From assembly GCA_009869945.1 (NCBI GenBank), contig WIXG01000021.1, forward strand, positions 124,001 to 188,000: a stretch of DNA of 64,000 nt, read 5' to 3'. The translations under genes and the position numbers were made by a program. This DNA is from Mesaphorura yosii (Eukaryota > Arthropoda > Collembola > Poduromorpha > Tullbergiidae). Position 1 is the stretch's first letter; each line of letters starts with the position of its first letter. Below are positions 13,625 through 24,726 of the stretch, in pieces. The notes below the pieces were generated by a model. That model was not told the DNA's origin and did no database searches. It saw only the letters and a list, made by a program, of their open reading frames with translations.

Positions 13625-15450
13625 TTAATGTCTTGCCTTTACAATGAGTGAAAACGGCTTGGGCATCAGCGTGATTCCAAGATCCGGCTCCAGACTGGGT
13701 TTTGGGTTGTCTGGGCTCGTTTCGAACTCAAATTGCTGCAGAATGCCCGTGAAGATGATGAAGACGATGGCTCGAGCAATGTTTTCTCCCATGCAATTCC
13801 GTTTGCCCATCGCAAACGGCATGAGTTTGTCCTCGTTGATGACGCGCCCCTGCGAGTCCAGAAACCGCTCCGGTCGAAATTCGTGCGGCTCTTCAAAAAC
13901 TCGCTCGTCGTTGCAGATGCTCCAGAAGTTCGGAAACACGGTCGTGCCCTTCGGAATTTTGTACGACCTGAACGTCGCGTCTTTGTGCAGTTTCCGCGGC
14001 CCAATCGGCACGACGCAAGTCACTCGGAAGATCTCCAGCATTGCGGCGCACGTGTACGGCATTTTCTCTCGATCAGCAAGCGTTGCAAAGCGCGATCGGC
14101 CAATCACGCTGTCCACTTCTTTCCTTACACGCGCCTGAACCTCGGGATACCGAATCAAGTAGGCAAGGCCGAGGCCTATCGTGTTGGACGTCGTTTCAAT
14201 GGAGCCAAGAAACAAGTCGTACAAGATTGCAATCAGATTTTCCTCTGTAAAAGAAAAAACTTTGATCTTTGATTTGAGTGCGGCTGATGAACAAATCTTT
14301 AAGTTAGAAGACGTACCTGAAAATATCTGATTTCCAGGATCCGACTTCTGCACTTTATCAATTTTTTTCAGAAACATCTCCAAGAAAGTCGATGGGTCCT
14401 CCTTGTACACTCTGGCCTCTCGGACTTCGTCGATCAGGCTTCTGAAATAATTCTGAAACTTGAAGTTCGCCGCTTGCTGCCTGTCGAATTTGACCAAGTT
14501 TGGAGCGACATCGACCAAAAACGGATACATAGTCAAAGGGCCGGCTCCCAGTGAGGTTGATTTGAAGAATTCGTCCATGATTGCTAAGAGTTCAGGAAGT
14601 TTTGGATCCTCACATTCGAATGGCTTTCCAGTGATCATCGCCCACGTTGAGTTTATGATTGGAAGGTCAAACAAGTGTTTAATTTGTACAACACCAACGC
14701 CCGATTCACCTCCGATGGATTGCCTCGTCCGCTCGCAAAATTCGGCGCACATATCCGCGATGTGGACTTCCATGTGCTTCTTCACTCCGAACCCAAAGTC
14801 ACGAAGTGTTTTGACGGTGAACCGCCGCGTCTCTCGCCAGTGGTCCACGTCGGCGTGGACGAGGCCGATTCTCTTGCCGAACGCACGAGCAATCATCCAC
14901 TTCTCCTGATTGCGCCCCAGCCAGTCGTCGTTGCACATGATTTCTTTGTTGGCTTCATATCCGTTGATTACAACTGATTACAGGATCAAGAAAGAATGGT
15001 TGATGATTGCCTGCTTATCGAACATTCAGCGAAATCTGCTCCATCAAGGTAGACTAACCTGCTTTCACAACGCCGAGCTGAAAGTAAATTATATCGCTCT
15101 TGTAGATTTTGCTGAATTTCGCAAAGGCAATATACGGAAGGGTGCTGTGCAGCAACAGAATTTGGGGAACGCTTCCTATCAGTGGAAATCTGAATGGGCC
15201 TGCATAAAGGCAAATGAAGTGCTCAAGCTTTTAGACTGACATGACACGTGCATCTTGTGCACGGAAGAAGCCAATGAAAATGAAATGAAAAATTTAACAA
15301 ATGTGTAATTCAAAACAAGTAAGTAAGATTGGTGTTCGTGCGGAAGTATTTTGATTTACCCGGCGGAAGGCTCCTCGCCGTATCCAACAATTTTTGGAGC
15401 ACCCACCACAGGAGGCACGCACAAATTGCTAGCAATATTACGCTTAGCAT
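13625..15450 (-). CDS. Cytochrome P450, clan-2-like
   Basis: A microsomal haem monooxygenase. Coding exons, in transcript order, are 15450-15360, 15199-15059, 14973-14317 and 14244-13625; phases join to give 502 residues. It starts with a membrane anchor (MLSVILLAICACLLWW) and a proline hinge (SLPPGPFRFPLIG). The I-helix is FLGSIETTSN, the ExxR pair lies in MLEIFR, and the haem loop is FAMGKRNCMGEN with the cysteine near residue 447. Length and motifs are those of an intact microsomal P450. The last intron is 72 bases, a multiple of three without a stop, so unspliced RNA would stay in frame. The substrate cannot be inferred. A broken relative lies about 2 kb upstream in transcript direction, beyond the receptor gene, suggesting a decayed tandem pair. 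Confidence 0.94.
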
Positions 15451-15884
15451 TGTTGTATTCGTCTTGGATCCAAGATTCCGTCTCGTGTCGTGGTGTTGAG
15501 TCGATGAGTTCTAAACTGAGGATAAACGCTACAGAACACAGTCTAGAATTGTGGAAATTGTGATAAGATCAGCAAAATTGGCAAACCACATAAGAGGGGC
15601 CGGTTTTTTTTATTAGTAGAGCCGTGTTTATGCGAACCACACGCGACGGCGACGCAGATGACCATGAAAGATGAAATGAAGATCCTCCAGTTTAAGTCGC
15701 GTTATCGTTCTTCACCATACCGTGTGTTTTACTTTTTATGGAGAGTTTTAAGGTTATCCAGTTCTCTGCACGTGGAGTTTACAGAAACACACATAAAACA
15801 AAAACAGCAGCAAAAAACTTAATTACTGGCCCAAGTCGAGTTGTGGCTGCGAGAACAGCGAAAAAATTCAATGAAACTCTTTAC
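15451..15884. other. Receptor 3' UTR and P450 promoter region
   Basis: A minus-strand AATAAA is present as TTTATT at 15608-15613, which fits the end of the receptor gene. This leaves only about 150 bases before the P450 start codon for its promoter. No TATA box was seen. Confidence 0.45.
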
Positions 15885-17208
15885 TTAACGTGACTGGACC
15901 AGAATTACCAGTCTTCCAGTGTAAAGCATAATTGCCCCTATCAATTTCAAGCAAAATTTGGAGCGTACAACCGAAATACTGCCGACTTCGTACTCGAGTG
16001 GTTTGCATGACTTCATGCATCGAATCATCAGCCGTTCGTTGTGTTTGTTGGTTCCTTGGCTCTGACTTTGACTTTGACAGTGGCTTCTCTTCAGTTTGCA
16101 AATTGTGCCAGAGAGCCTGTCCAGCTGGCAAAGGTTTCGAAAGAGCAGAACGAACAAATAGCTCACAACAGCAGAGAAGAGCAATCCAGCCGCAGAGCCC
16201 AGAATGTGGTGGGCACGTTCGTGAGCGCTGGCGCCGCTGATGACACTAATCGCTGCTGTATTGAGAGATATTAGGAACGAAGACGGTAAAAGAATTGCAA
16301 CTGCCAAAAAATTTCGTCCAATCTCATTTCTTTCGGTCATCAGCAGCTGCAGACAGCGGAAGGAGTGGACAACCTTCTCGAAAGTGGTGGGAGCCGAATT
16401 CAAAGTCCTGTAAGACAAAATTCAGTATTGTTATCGTACAATCCTTATCAGTAGAAGTACATGGTAAAATAGGCACTCACACAAGCAGTTCTTGAAGAAT
16501 GTTGATGGATTGATCGAGCCAGATGACAAACGACGCGAAAACTGCGCCGCAGAGTGACCACAGATAGCAGAGCACAAAGAATTGGACGAAACCAACCACA
16601 AGCACGATCATGCACCTTGCCAGCATCAAAGGCACGAGTTCGGGGTTGAGGAAGATGAACTGCATTGCGTATCCTGTATTTCCTGGCCACAGCAGGAAAC
16701 CCAACGTCAGAGTGGTTTGAAGGACGGGCTGAAATATTGACATGGCGTTTAGCGCCAGGATGAAAACCCGCGCCCACGTCGGCCCACGACGAAGATGCTC
16801 GCTGTAGTAGAAATTTGTGACGTAGTAGCACACAGAATGATTCGTGTGCATTATGATCAAGTCGCCATACAGCATCGTGCCTGTCACCAGCAAAGAGGGT
16901 AAAATAAACTCCAGCACCGCCACGAAGATCGTGATTCTTTGCGTCCCGTCTGCTGCTGCTGAACCGGCTTTCGTGCTCAGTTGTACGATGCGGACCACTC
17001 CAAAACTGGTGAAGAGCAGGACAGCCGCCAGGATCCCAAAGCCGCAGAATTTCCAGACCACACGACTTTTGGGGTTGCTGGAAACCATTTGCAGATTGAC
17101 ACCGTCAAAGTGGAAAGGAACTGAATGCCACTTGTGTGCGTAATTCACAGTCCAGACAACGAGACGCAGGAGACAGGAACTGGAACTAGATTTCTTTGTC
17201 GGAAGCAT
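15885..17208 (-). CDS. Gustatory-type seven-transmembrane chemoreceptor
   Basis: Likely a ligand-gated chemoreceptor of the arthropod gustatory receptor superfamily in sensory neuron membranes. Two coding exons, 17208-16481 and 16407-15885, join in phase 2 to give 416 residues, a normal length. About seven hydrophobic segments are visible, including FGILAAVLLFTSFG, LEFILPSLLVTGTM, LVVGFVQFFVLCYLW and LLFSAVVSYLFVLLF. The C-terminal segment (GAIMLYTGRLVILVQ) resembles the TM7 signature of the family, with its TY changed to YT. The N-terminal motif KWHSVPFHFDG suits non-insect arthropod receptors, from memory. The start was chosen at 17208 because a splice acceptor at 17246 separates it from upstream in-frame codons. 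A Gln/Ser repeat (QSQSQSQ) lies in the last intracellular stretch. Family assignment is by topology and motif, not by search. Confidence 0.8.
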
Positions 17209-17376
17209 TATGAAATGGTTTTCTTCTTCGATCGCCTGGAGTGTCCTGAAAGAAATGAGCAAAGCTGTCCTGTCATAACTCCAAAGTATAAGTACAGAAA
17301 AATCAAGGCCAGGCAGTAAGAAGTCATCAACTATCATTCAATTTTGTTAAGTGCCCTCACCTTCGTGGCTTCTCAT
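17208..17376 (-). promoter_or_regulatory. Possible upstream ORF in the receptor leader
   Basis: A leader intron is predicted from 17360 (GTGAGG) to 17246 (TTTCTTTCAG). Across this junction an upstream ATG at 17376 opens a 17-codon frame whose TAA stop shares its last base with the receptor ATG. Such an overlap is compatible with reinitiation control. It depends entirely on the predicted leader intron. Confidence 0.35.
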
Positions 17377-17685
17377 CAACTCGTTGGAAGGTAATTCAGT
17401 TTTGAAGGGCGAACGACCGTTATAACCGTCGGCGAGCTTCTTAACAAGCTTAATGAAACATTTGAATGAAATTGCTTATGATTATAAAAATGAAAATATG
17501 AAATCTTAAATTAATAATGTTATTGCTCGTGCAATGCTAATCGATTCCACGAAGCACATTGAACCAATGCCAATTTAATCCTTTTCTGAACTACGCTGCA
17601 CTGCATCATTTGATATTTTGAGTTTTGTATTTCATAAACATCACAATTGATAGTTAAAGCTTCTACCCGCATTTATGTTCTTACT
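17209..17685. other. Receptor promoter and leader, no other gene
   Basis: Holds the predicted receptor leader exon (from 17361 upward) and AT-rich DNA with no other supported feature. Confidence 0.4.
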
Positions 17686-17998
17686 TCAATCTCTGAATTT
17701 CAGGGCAACAGAAAATGGCTTTGGCACGAGCGTGATTCCGAGTTCCGGTCTCAAACATGGGCTTCGCTTCGTCCGAATTCAGCTGCAGCTCGAAATGTTG
17801 AAGAAGACCGGTCAGAATGACGAAAAATGTTGAGCGAGCCACGTTTTCTCCGAGACAATTGCGTTTTCCCATTGCGAAGGTCATGATTTTGTCCTCGTTG
17901 ATAATGCATCCATTCGCATCAAGAAAGCGTTCGGGACGAAACATTTCTGGGTTCGGCCAAATTTTGTCGTCCATGCTGACGCTTCAGTAATTCGGTCG
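17686..17998 (-). pseudogene. P450 C-terminal fragment, broken
   Basis: The minus strand encodes the last third of a P450 close in sequence to the intact gene at 13.6-15.4 kb: FRPERFLDANGCIINED, then an intact haem loop FAMGKRNCLGEN. Two lesions are visible. A TGA at 17984-17986 replaces the tryptophan expected after PNY (the intact gene has PNFWS). One extra base near 17749 shifts the frame after KPMFE; the other frame then gives the expected PELGITLVPKPF tail and a normal stop at 17686. Upstream of about 17998 no P450 similarity remains: the I-helix, ExxR and N-terminus are missing. Truncation plus two lesions makes this a dead copy rather than an assembly error. Confidence 0.88.
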
Positions 17999-18968
17999 TA
18001 CTCTAAAAAGCGCTAAGCGGTGGCGCGAAAATTTTTAAATTCGCAAATCTTTCGACAACACGGCAATTAAAAGAATAATCACATAATTTATGACGTCTGC
18101 TCTGCATTTCATCATTTCTGAGATTATCGCGACCATACCATAATGAGTAATGTTGAGTTTTGTCGCTAAAGACATCATGGCTCATGGCTTAGTTTATGAG
18201 ATGGTTTATGCCTTCCGTCGTCGCTATTCGCTCGTTGAATGTTCGTCTTCGTCAATCTTTGCTGAGCTGGAGCTTGTATTTTTGCCATTCATGCTCATTT
18301 GTATTTGTACATTCATTTCGCATTTTCAAAGCAGTGAGCCGTACTTTAGTGTTTAAGCTAAGCCATGCTTTAGCTTTGGGTTAAAGCATTTCTTTCTAGA
18401 ACATTGATAAGAAATGGGTCATGAGTCACAAGCATTCGTTCGTTGTTCATTTGGCTTTGAGTTTGAATTTTGCCTGCTGCTCGCTCTTCCACGTCAGCGG
18501 CCATGCCGTGCCTGTGCCGTGCCTTCTTTCTTCCTGTGTCTTTCTTGTGGGCCGTGGGCATGAGTTGCCAGCTTGAATTCAACCGTGGAAGGCGTGCATG
18601 GGGCGCCGTCTGCCGTGCCGTTGGAATCAAGCTGGACAACTCCCGACTCTAATTTCCAACTTCTGAGTCGGGGTTGTAAAGATGTAAATAGTTAAATAGT
18701 TTCATAATTCGCAGTATCCGCAATTTAACGTTTAAATTTTCTAAAAATCTCAAAATTATCTGTAAATCGTGAATCTGGCGAAATTGATACGTTTTTCACT
18801 GTGTGTCCCCATATGTCTTCTCAGTCTTCTCTTGAAATTGGCTGGTGCTTTACAATTTTGTAGCTGCTGACCGAAAAGGTAAATGATAAGCCCGTTATAC
18901 CCAGTACCGCTGACAAAGGATTTACACCTGATAATCTAGTTTTGGTATGACGTTTTTTAATTGAACAG

Positions 18969-19485
18969 GTAAACGGCTTTGGGCATGATTGGTGCTATTT
19001 TAACGATCTTCGAAGCACAATCATCTTTAAGGTACGTTTTTTAAAAAACTTAGTCCGTTTTTAGAGCCAAGTTTAGTGATTTAACGGATTTATCACTTAG
19101 TTTTATTATTATGTGGCAAAAAATTGAGATGAGTTTGATTTTCCTTCCAGGCCATCCATCTGCACTGGTACATTGTCCATGATACTCAGGGAAAACTTCA
19201 ACCAATTGAAGCGTTTCAAACTGGTGCCAGACAAATCGGTAATTTACTTTTGACCTTTGTGAGCATTGGCATGATTTAATGAATCCAGTGATTTTCCGTT
19301 AATTTTACTGGAACCCATGATTTTGTTCAACAGGCAAGCAAGCACAGCACATGTTTCAAGATTTTTATCTCAATCTATCAAATCTGGCAGTCAACTCAAT
19401 TCGGCTCCATCTCATTTGCAAAATTTCATGGAGTTTCACCAGGAATACAAAGTCATCTCTGCACTTGCATCAGTATAATGCGTAG
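18969..19485 (+). CDS. Doubtful three-exon transcript, unrecognised
   Basis: Three segments with plausible borders, 18969-19031, 19151-19238 and 19334-19485, join in one open frame of 100 codons ending at TAG. They contain VNGFGHDWCYFNDLR, AIHLHWYIVHDTQG and KQAQHMFQDFYLNL. Only one frame of the first segment is open. No start codon is visible: the frame would need an exon further 5' (a 15-base candidate, CTGCTGACCGAAAAG, lies just upstream at about 18865). An AATAAA at 20618-20623 could end the transcript. I recognise no family. It could equally be a non-coding RNA or chance. Confidence 0.22.
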
Positions 19486-22217
19486 GTTATTTAATTAAAG
19501 ACTAATCTAATTAGATGATAATGTAGGCTAGACTAGGTTAAGTTCTTTCTGGAAAATTGACCGGAAATGGTGCATGAATCTGACTGCACATGTCACATCA
19601 TTCGTTTTCAGCCTCCGAATCCTCATAAAAGGGAGATGTTCACTATTAACAAGCTTGGTACAACTCTGTAAATAATAGGTTTAATTAGGTTAAGCAAAAT
19701 TTTCCAGGACTGCCTAAATTAAGCACAATTTGAGTGTGTACTAATTTATGGTATGTCCTTCATTCGGCCTCTTATTGTATAAGTCTTCGTAGATTGTAGA
19801 TAGTAAGTACAGTAAGTAGGCTCAGCTTTACCCTAGTTAGTCAGTAGGCAGTATTTTAACCAGCACATAAAATCTGAACAAAGGCTTTGACTTTGACTGA
19901 GCACGCGTTCTGCTGCTGCGACGCGTCTCGTCAAGTTCTACAGACCCGTATTTCGTCGAAAAGGGGTTAGGTCGTATCCGTCCTCTGAGCATAGTTAATT
20001 TTAAGCATAGTTTGTGTAAGGTTTTAGTATTATTATTATGTTAGTTAAAGTAAAGGCACGAAATCGTTGAGCACCGACGTAAAACTCGTGTCATTGCTTT
20101 CTGCAACTGAAGTTCCAATTAAGTCAAAGTCATATGTAAATAGTAAAATTTAGGAGCATTTAAGAGCTAACTAGATTTTAGGCGTGTTTGTGAAGATGAG
20201 ATGATGCTCTGCAACATTTGGCGAATCTGGCCTGGCGATAGAAAACGAAAGATTAATTAAGTTATACTTATAAATTGGGTGTGTTTAGCTTTTAATTAAC
20301 GATAGGCTCGGGAGTTTAAGGCCTTTGAGGTTCGTAATTAACTTAGAGATGCTAGATTTCTGATCTGCATTAATCAAGCCACTCGGCGATTTGTGCATGT
20401 GCATGTGTGATAAATTCAGTAATTCTGTATAGCAAAATACAAATAGAAATATGCTAGCACGTAATTACTAAATTATACTCTTCTTGGTTGAAGTTTAACT
20501 GAAGCAGATGGTTGTAAGCTTAATTTTAAGTTAATTCAGTAAGTTATTCATTAATTTTTCCTGAGTCGGCCTTTCAATTCCTATATTTCTCCAAAGTTAT
20601 TGGCTATCACTTCTGATAATAAATTCGGTCCTGTAAATATAGCAAAATTACATCCAAGCGTTCGAAATTTTTTTCATTTCATCGCCTGCTTTACTTCTGC
20701 TTAATGCAACAAAGTCAACTCAGCTTTTAAGCTTTTTGTTCATGCCTCGAGCCTGAAGCCGTGTTCCCTCTATGCCGAGCCGAGCCTGTTAACTCCACGA
20801 ACATTTGCTTTAGCAACACAAGAGTGATCGCACAGCCTCTCAGCTCAACTTGACCTTAATGAACTCCCCATCATCGTACCAACTCCAACACCATCCAAGT
20901 CTGAAGTCTGTGCTTGCTTTGCTACGCTACGCCTGCGCTGCGTTAAATTCTAGTTGGTAAATATTACAATCCTTTTTTTCTCCCACTGCACTGACTGCAT
21001 TCGTTTCATTGGAGTGGGTCGTCTGCTGGCAACTGCCTGGCTGGCTCTCATATGGTCTTGGTCTTCGTTCTGTTCTGTTCCTATGCTGGACGAATTCTAT
21101 TTCTACTCCAAGTTATCCATAACCTTAACCACACGATCATATTGTGCAATCGAATTCACAGATTCTCTTCCTATTTCTATTGTGTTGTGGCCTGACTGCT
21201 GCTGTGGACTGCTGTGAAATGTTGAACATCACCTTTCGTTGCTATTATTGAATTTATCCATTTTATTCTCGTGTCGTGAATGTGAAGGCAAAGGCAAAGT
21301 CGCAGTAGTTGGCCATTATTTGTCGATTCTTTTCCTTAATTATCATCGTATTTTGAAACTGCGTTTTAAAAGGTCATTAGGGAGTAGGGCGAGAAGTGCT
21401 GAGGTGTTCCTGTCTTGGAGAATTCGTGTGAAGAATTAAATGGTTGCGTTCGAGAAAAGGTAGGGTTTACTTTTAATTATGGGCTGCCAGATTTTAGTGA
21501 ATTCTTGTTAATTGGTTGATTCCATTTTAAATCAGTTACTGGGTACAATCGTCACAAGACAAGATCCGTCGCAGATACGACTAGAATAGACTTCCAGTAG
21601 CTTGTCCATCTGTGCCAATTATTAGGTTGGTCCTTCTATTGAGAATATTAGAACCATGAGAAAAGGACCATAAATCTGTTATGCAGTTAAGAAAAAAGAC
21701 CATCACCTTGTTGTGGTAAGTATGATGGGGTTTCCTTCGTCTTAGCCTTGGCTCTCAAATGAGGGCACGTATTATATTGAACAGTTCTATCTTATCTAAT
21801 ATGCGTATTAATTCCAATTTCAATTCCTATTAATTTCAGGTAAAATCAGTCTGGCCTCCCTAGGGAGGGGAGAAGGGAGGTACGTAATTAACGTCATTCA
21901 TTTCCAATTGTTAATTGCTACTGGATATCCTGCTTTTAACACCTGATCTATCGCTTGTATCGAATAATGAGATCCCTTCCTTTGTCTTTTGTCGCGTCCC
22001 CTTTGAAAATTTACGAAACAATATCGTGCATTGATTTCCGTGTTTTATAAGACTTATTTACCCATTTATGACGTTCAGTTCACTGCTTTTGTATATGTTT
22101 ATCTCGTGTCTTTGTACACTTAACCCGAGCTTTGCGGAAGTCTCATTTTTCGAAGCAGTTTTGGTACCAGTATTGAGAAAAATCTTCATTAATAAATTAT
22201 CGTTTGAACCTTATCAG
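19486..22217. other. AT-rich stretch without a recognised gene
   Basis: Contains the AATAAA at 20618-20623 and many short A/T words. A 35-base open segment at 21681-21715 (ATG to a GTAAGT donor) has the right phase to be a first coding exon for WDR26, but nothing else supports it. No RNA gene or transposon was recognised. Confidence 0.4.
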
Positions 22218-24726
22218 GGCTTCGCCCCCCGAGGACTCGCCCCCCAAAAAGAAAGCTCGTGTTTCTTCATCTAGTAAGAATATGCAGACTCAGCAGCAGG
22301 TATAAATCCTATGAATTTGAATTATTTGGCAACATTAAAATGCTCAGACGAAATTGAGGGTTGTATTATTTTCGTGCAGGCAACTAATGGTGAGTCATCT
22401 CCAGTTAAAAATGGCGTATCAAATGGCGACTGTGCTGAGCACAACGGCCATAACAATTCTACTAACCAACCAAATGCGTACACACAATCTAATGAAGACG
22501 TGGTCCGCATCATTGGACAACACTTACTCTCAATGGGCCTGTCGTAAGTCTCATTGAAATCGCGTAATACAGAATCTGAATGCAATTAATGTATTTAATT
22601 TTTCTTGTGTCCAGTAAAAGTGCGTCCACTCTTATGGACGAGTCCGGATGCCGTATGGATCACCCTGTCGCCTCAAAGTTTCGTGACCACGTCATGAACG
22701 GCGACTGGGCAAAAGCCAACTCAGATTTACAACAACTCAAAAGTTTACTTGAAAATCCAGAGTCTTTATTGGTAAGTTATAAATTGGAAATTCACGCGTA
22801 CTCGCTGTTCGGAAATGTTTCTTATCGTGCGTCTTGTTTTGTAGGAAATGCAATTTCTGCTTCTCGAGCAGAAGTATTTAGAACAGTTGGAAGAGGGAAA
22901 TGTGATCGACGCACTTTCAACACTACGTCACGAATTGACCCCACTCAGTCACAAGACGACGAGAGTGCATCAGTTATCTGCTTACATAATGTGTGCTACT
23001 GCGGAGGAAGTGCGAGAACAGGCTCATTGGAGTGGAAAGGATTCCCGTGTGCAACTTATGGAGCATTTGCAGCAGTTCCTTCCTCCTTCAATTATGCTCC
23101 CTCCAAGAAGGCTGTAAGTGCCTGGCATTTGCGTCCACCACATCAAAACGCAAACAGGCATACCCCTCCTCATTTAATTTTTTATTGCCTTACGTGTAGT
23201 GATGCTCTTCTGAAGCAAGCGGTGGATTGGCAAACCGAACGGTGCCCGTATCATAACAGTGCAGCCAGTAGTTGGAATGACGACTTGTCTTTGGTAGTTG
23301 ACCACGTGTGTTCGAAAGATACTTTTCCATCCGTGACCCGACAGATTATGACAGACCACACCGACGAAGTTTGGGTAAGTAGCCAACACAAATTCCGCTG
23401 GATATGATTTCTGTTTCACTATCCATGTTTTTGCAGTTTTGTCGTTTCTCACCTGACGGGACTAAATTGGCGACTGGGTCAAAGGATTCAACCCTCATTA
23501 TTTGGGATGTCCATCCAGTAAGTACCGAAGCAGCTCACGCCTGAAGGAGCCTGCTGTAGAATTCTAATGCTGAGCTTTCTCTTAATTTGTGACACTTCTT
23601 TTCAGACCGACTTCAAATTAACGCTTCGAAAATCATTGGACGGCCACCAATACGGAGTGTCCTATTTGTGCTGGAGTCCAGATTCAGTCTACATAATTGC
23701 TTGTGGACCTGATGACTCTCCTGAGTTGTGGGTCTGGAACACGGTTACTGGAGATTTGCACATAAAGATTTCTCCAGGTCCAGAGGACTCACTCACTTCC
23801 GCCGCTTGGCACCCAGACTCGCGTCGATTTGTCACAGGCGGAACCCGAGGCCAATTTTATCTTTGTGTAAGAATATTTAAGACTTTACGGATATTCCGGT
23901 GCGAATATTTAATTAGCACAACTTTTAATAGGATTTGGAAGGAAATGTGTTGGACTCGTGGGAAGGTGTTCGTGTTCAGTGTATGGCTTATCGTAAGGAT
24001 GGGAAAACAGTTGTTGCAGCTGATACTCATAATCGTCTCCGCGGTTATGTTTTCGATACCACTAATCATGATCATCATATGTAAGCTGGTTTTCATGATC
24101 AATTTGAAGGGCAAGGCTAAGGCACTAAATAGTTCTTGACTAATGATTGGCGTACTGTTACAGATTTAAAGAAGACAGCTCCGTCATGAGCTTCACAATT
24201 GATTCAAATGATCGACTGGCGCTGTTAAACGTTGCAAGTAAGTGAATCACAATATCCTCAATGCAAAATTAACAAGTCCTTAGGCTAGGAATTCCATTTT
24301 AATTCTCTTCTTCAATTTCAGCTCAAGGAGTTCATTTGTGGGACTTGGAAGATCGCGTATTGTTGAGAAAGTTTCAGGGTGTGACCCAAGGATTTTACAC
24401 AATCCATTCGTGTTTCGGAGGACTGAACCAGAACTTTATCGCGTCAGGCTCCGAAGGTAAGTCACTGGCAGCTGACAGCAGTGCAGATTTTATCCAGTCA
24501 TTCAGGAAAGCAAGCAAGCGTTAATGGTCCTTTCTTCTTAGCAGACAATAAAGTGTACATTTGGAATGTACGCAAGGAGCGTCCAATCGCCTTGCTCGTC
24601 GGTCACACGCGAACCGTCAACTGCGTTTCCTGGAACCCCGTGAGACCAGAAATGCTCGCCTCCGTATCGGACGACGGTACGGTTCGAATATGGGGTCCTG
24701 TGGCGAAATCGACACCGACGAACTAA
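22218..24726 (+). CDS. WDR26: WDR26, CTLH ubiquitin ligase WD-repeat subunit (5' end uncertain)
   Basis: WDR26 (yeast Gid7) is a scaffold and substrate-binding subunit of the CTLH/GID E3 ubiquitin ligase. Exons are 22218-22299, 22380-22543, 22615-22771, 22845-23113, 23200-23374, 23437-23517, 23606-23866, 23932-24080, 24164-24237, 24322-24456 and 24545-24726; all phases fit. A basic Ser/Lys stretch ([13 protein letters not shown]) is followed by LisH ([17 protein letters not shown]), CTLH ([31 protein letters not shown]) and about seven WD repeats ([43 protein letters not shown]). The sequence matches the animal protein nearly end to end. The first exon is open at its 5' side, so translation starts at 22282 or in an unseen upstream exon. 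The last acceptor is a TAGCAG tandem. Confidence 0.95.

Noticed and set aside
17984-17986. In-frame TGA as selenocysteine in the P450 fragment
   Set aside because: The aligned residue in the intact gene is tryptophan, one base away. The fragment also has a frameshift and is truncated.
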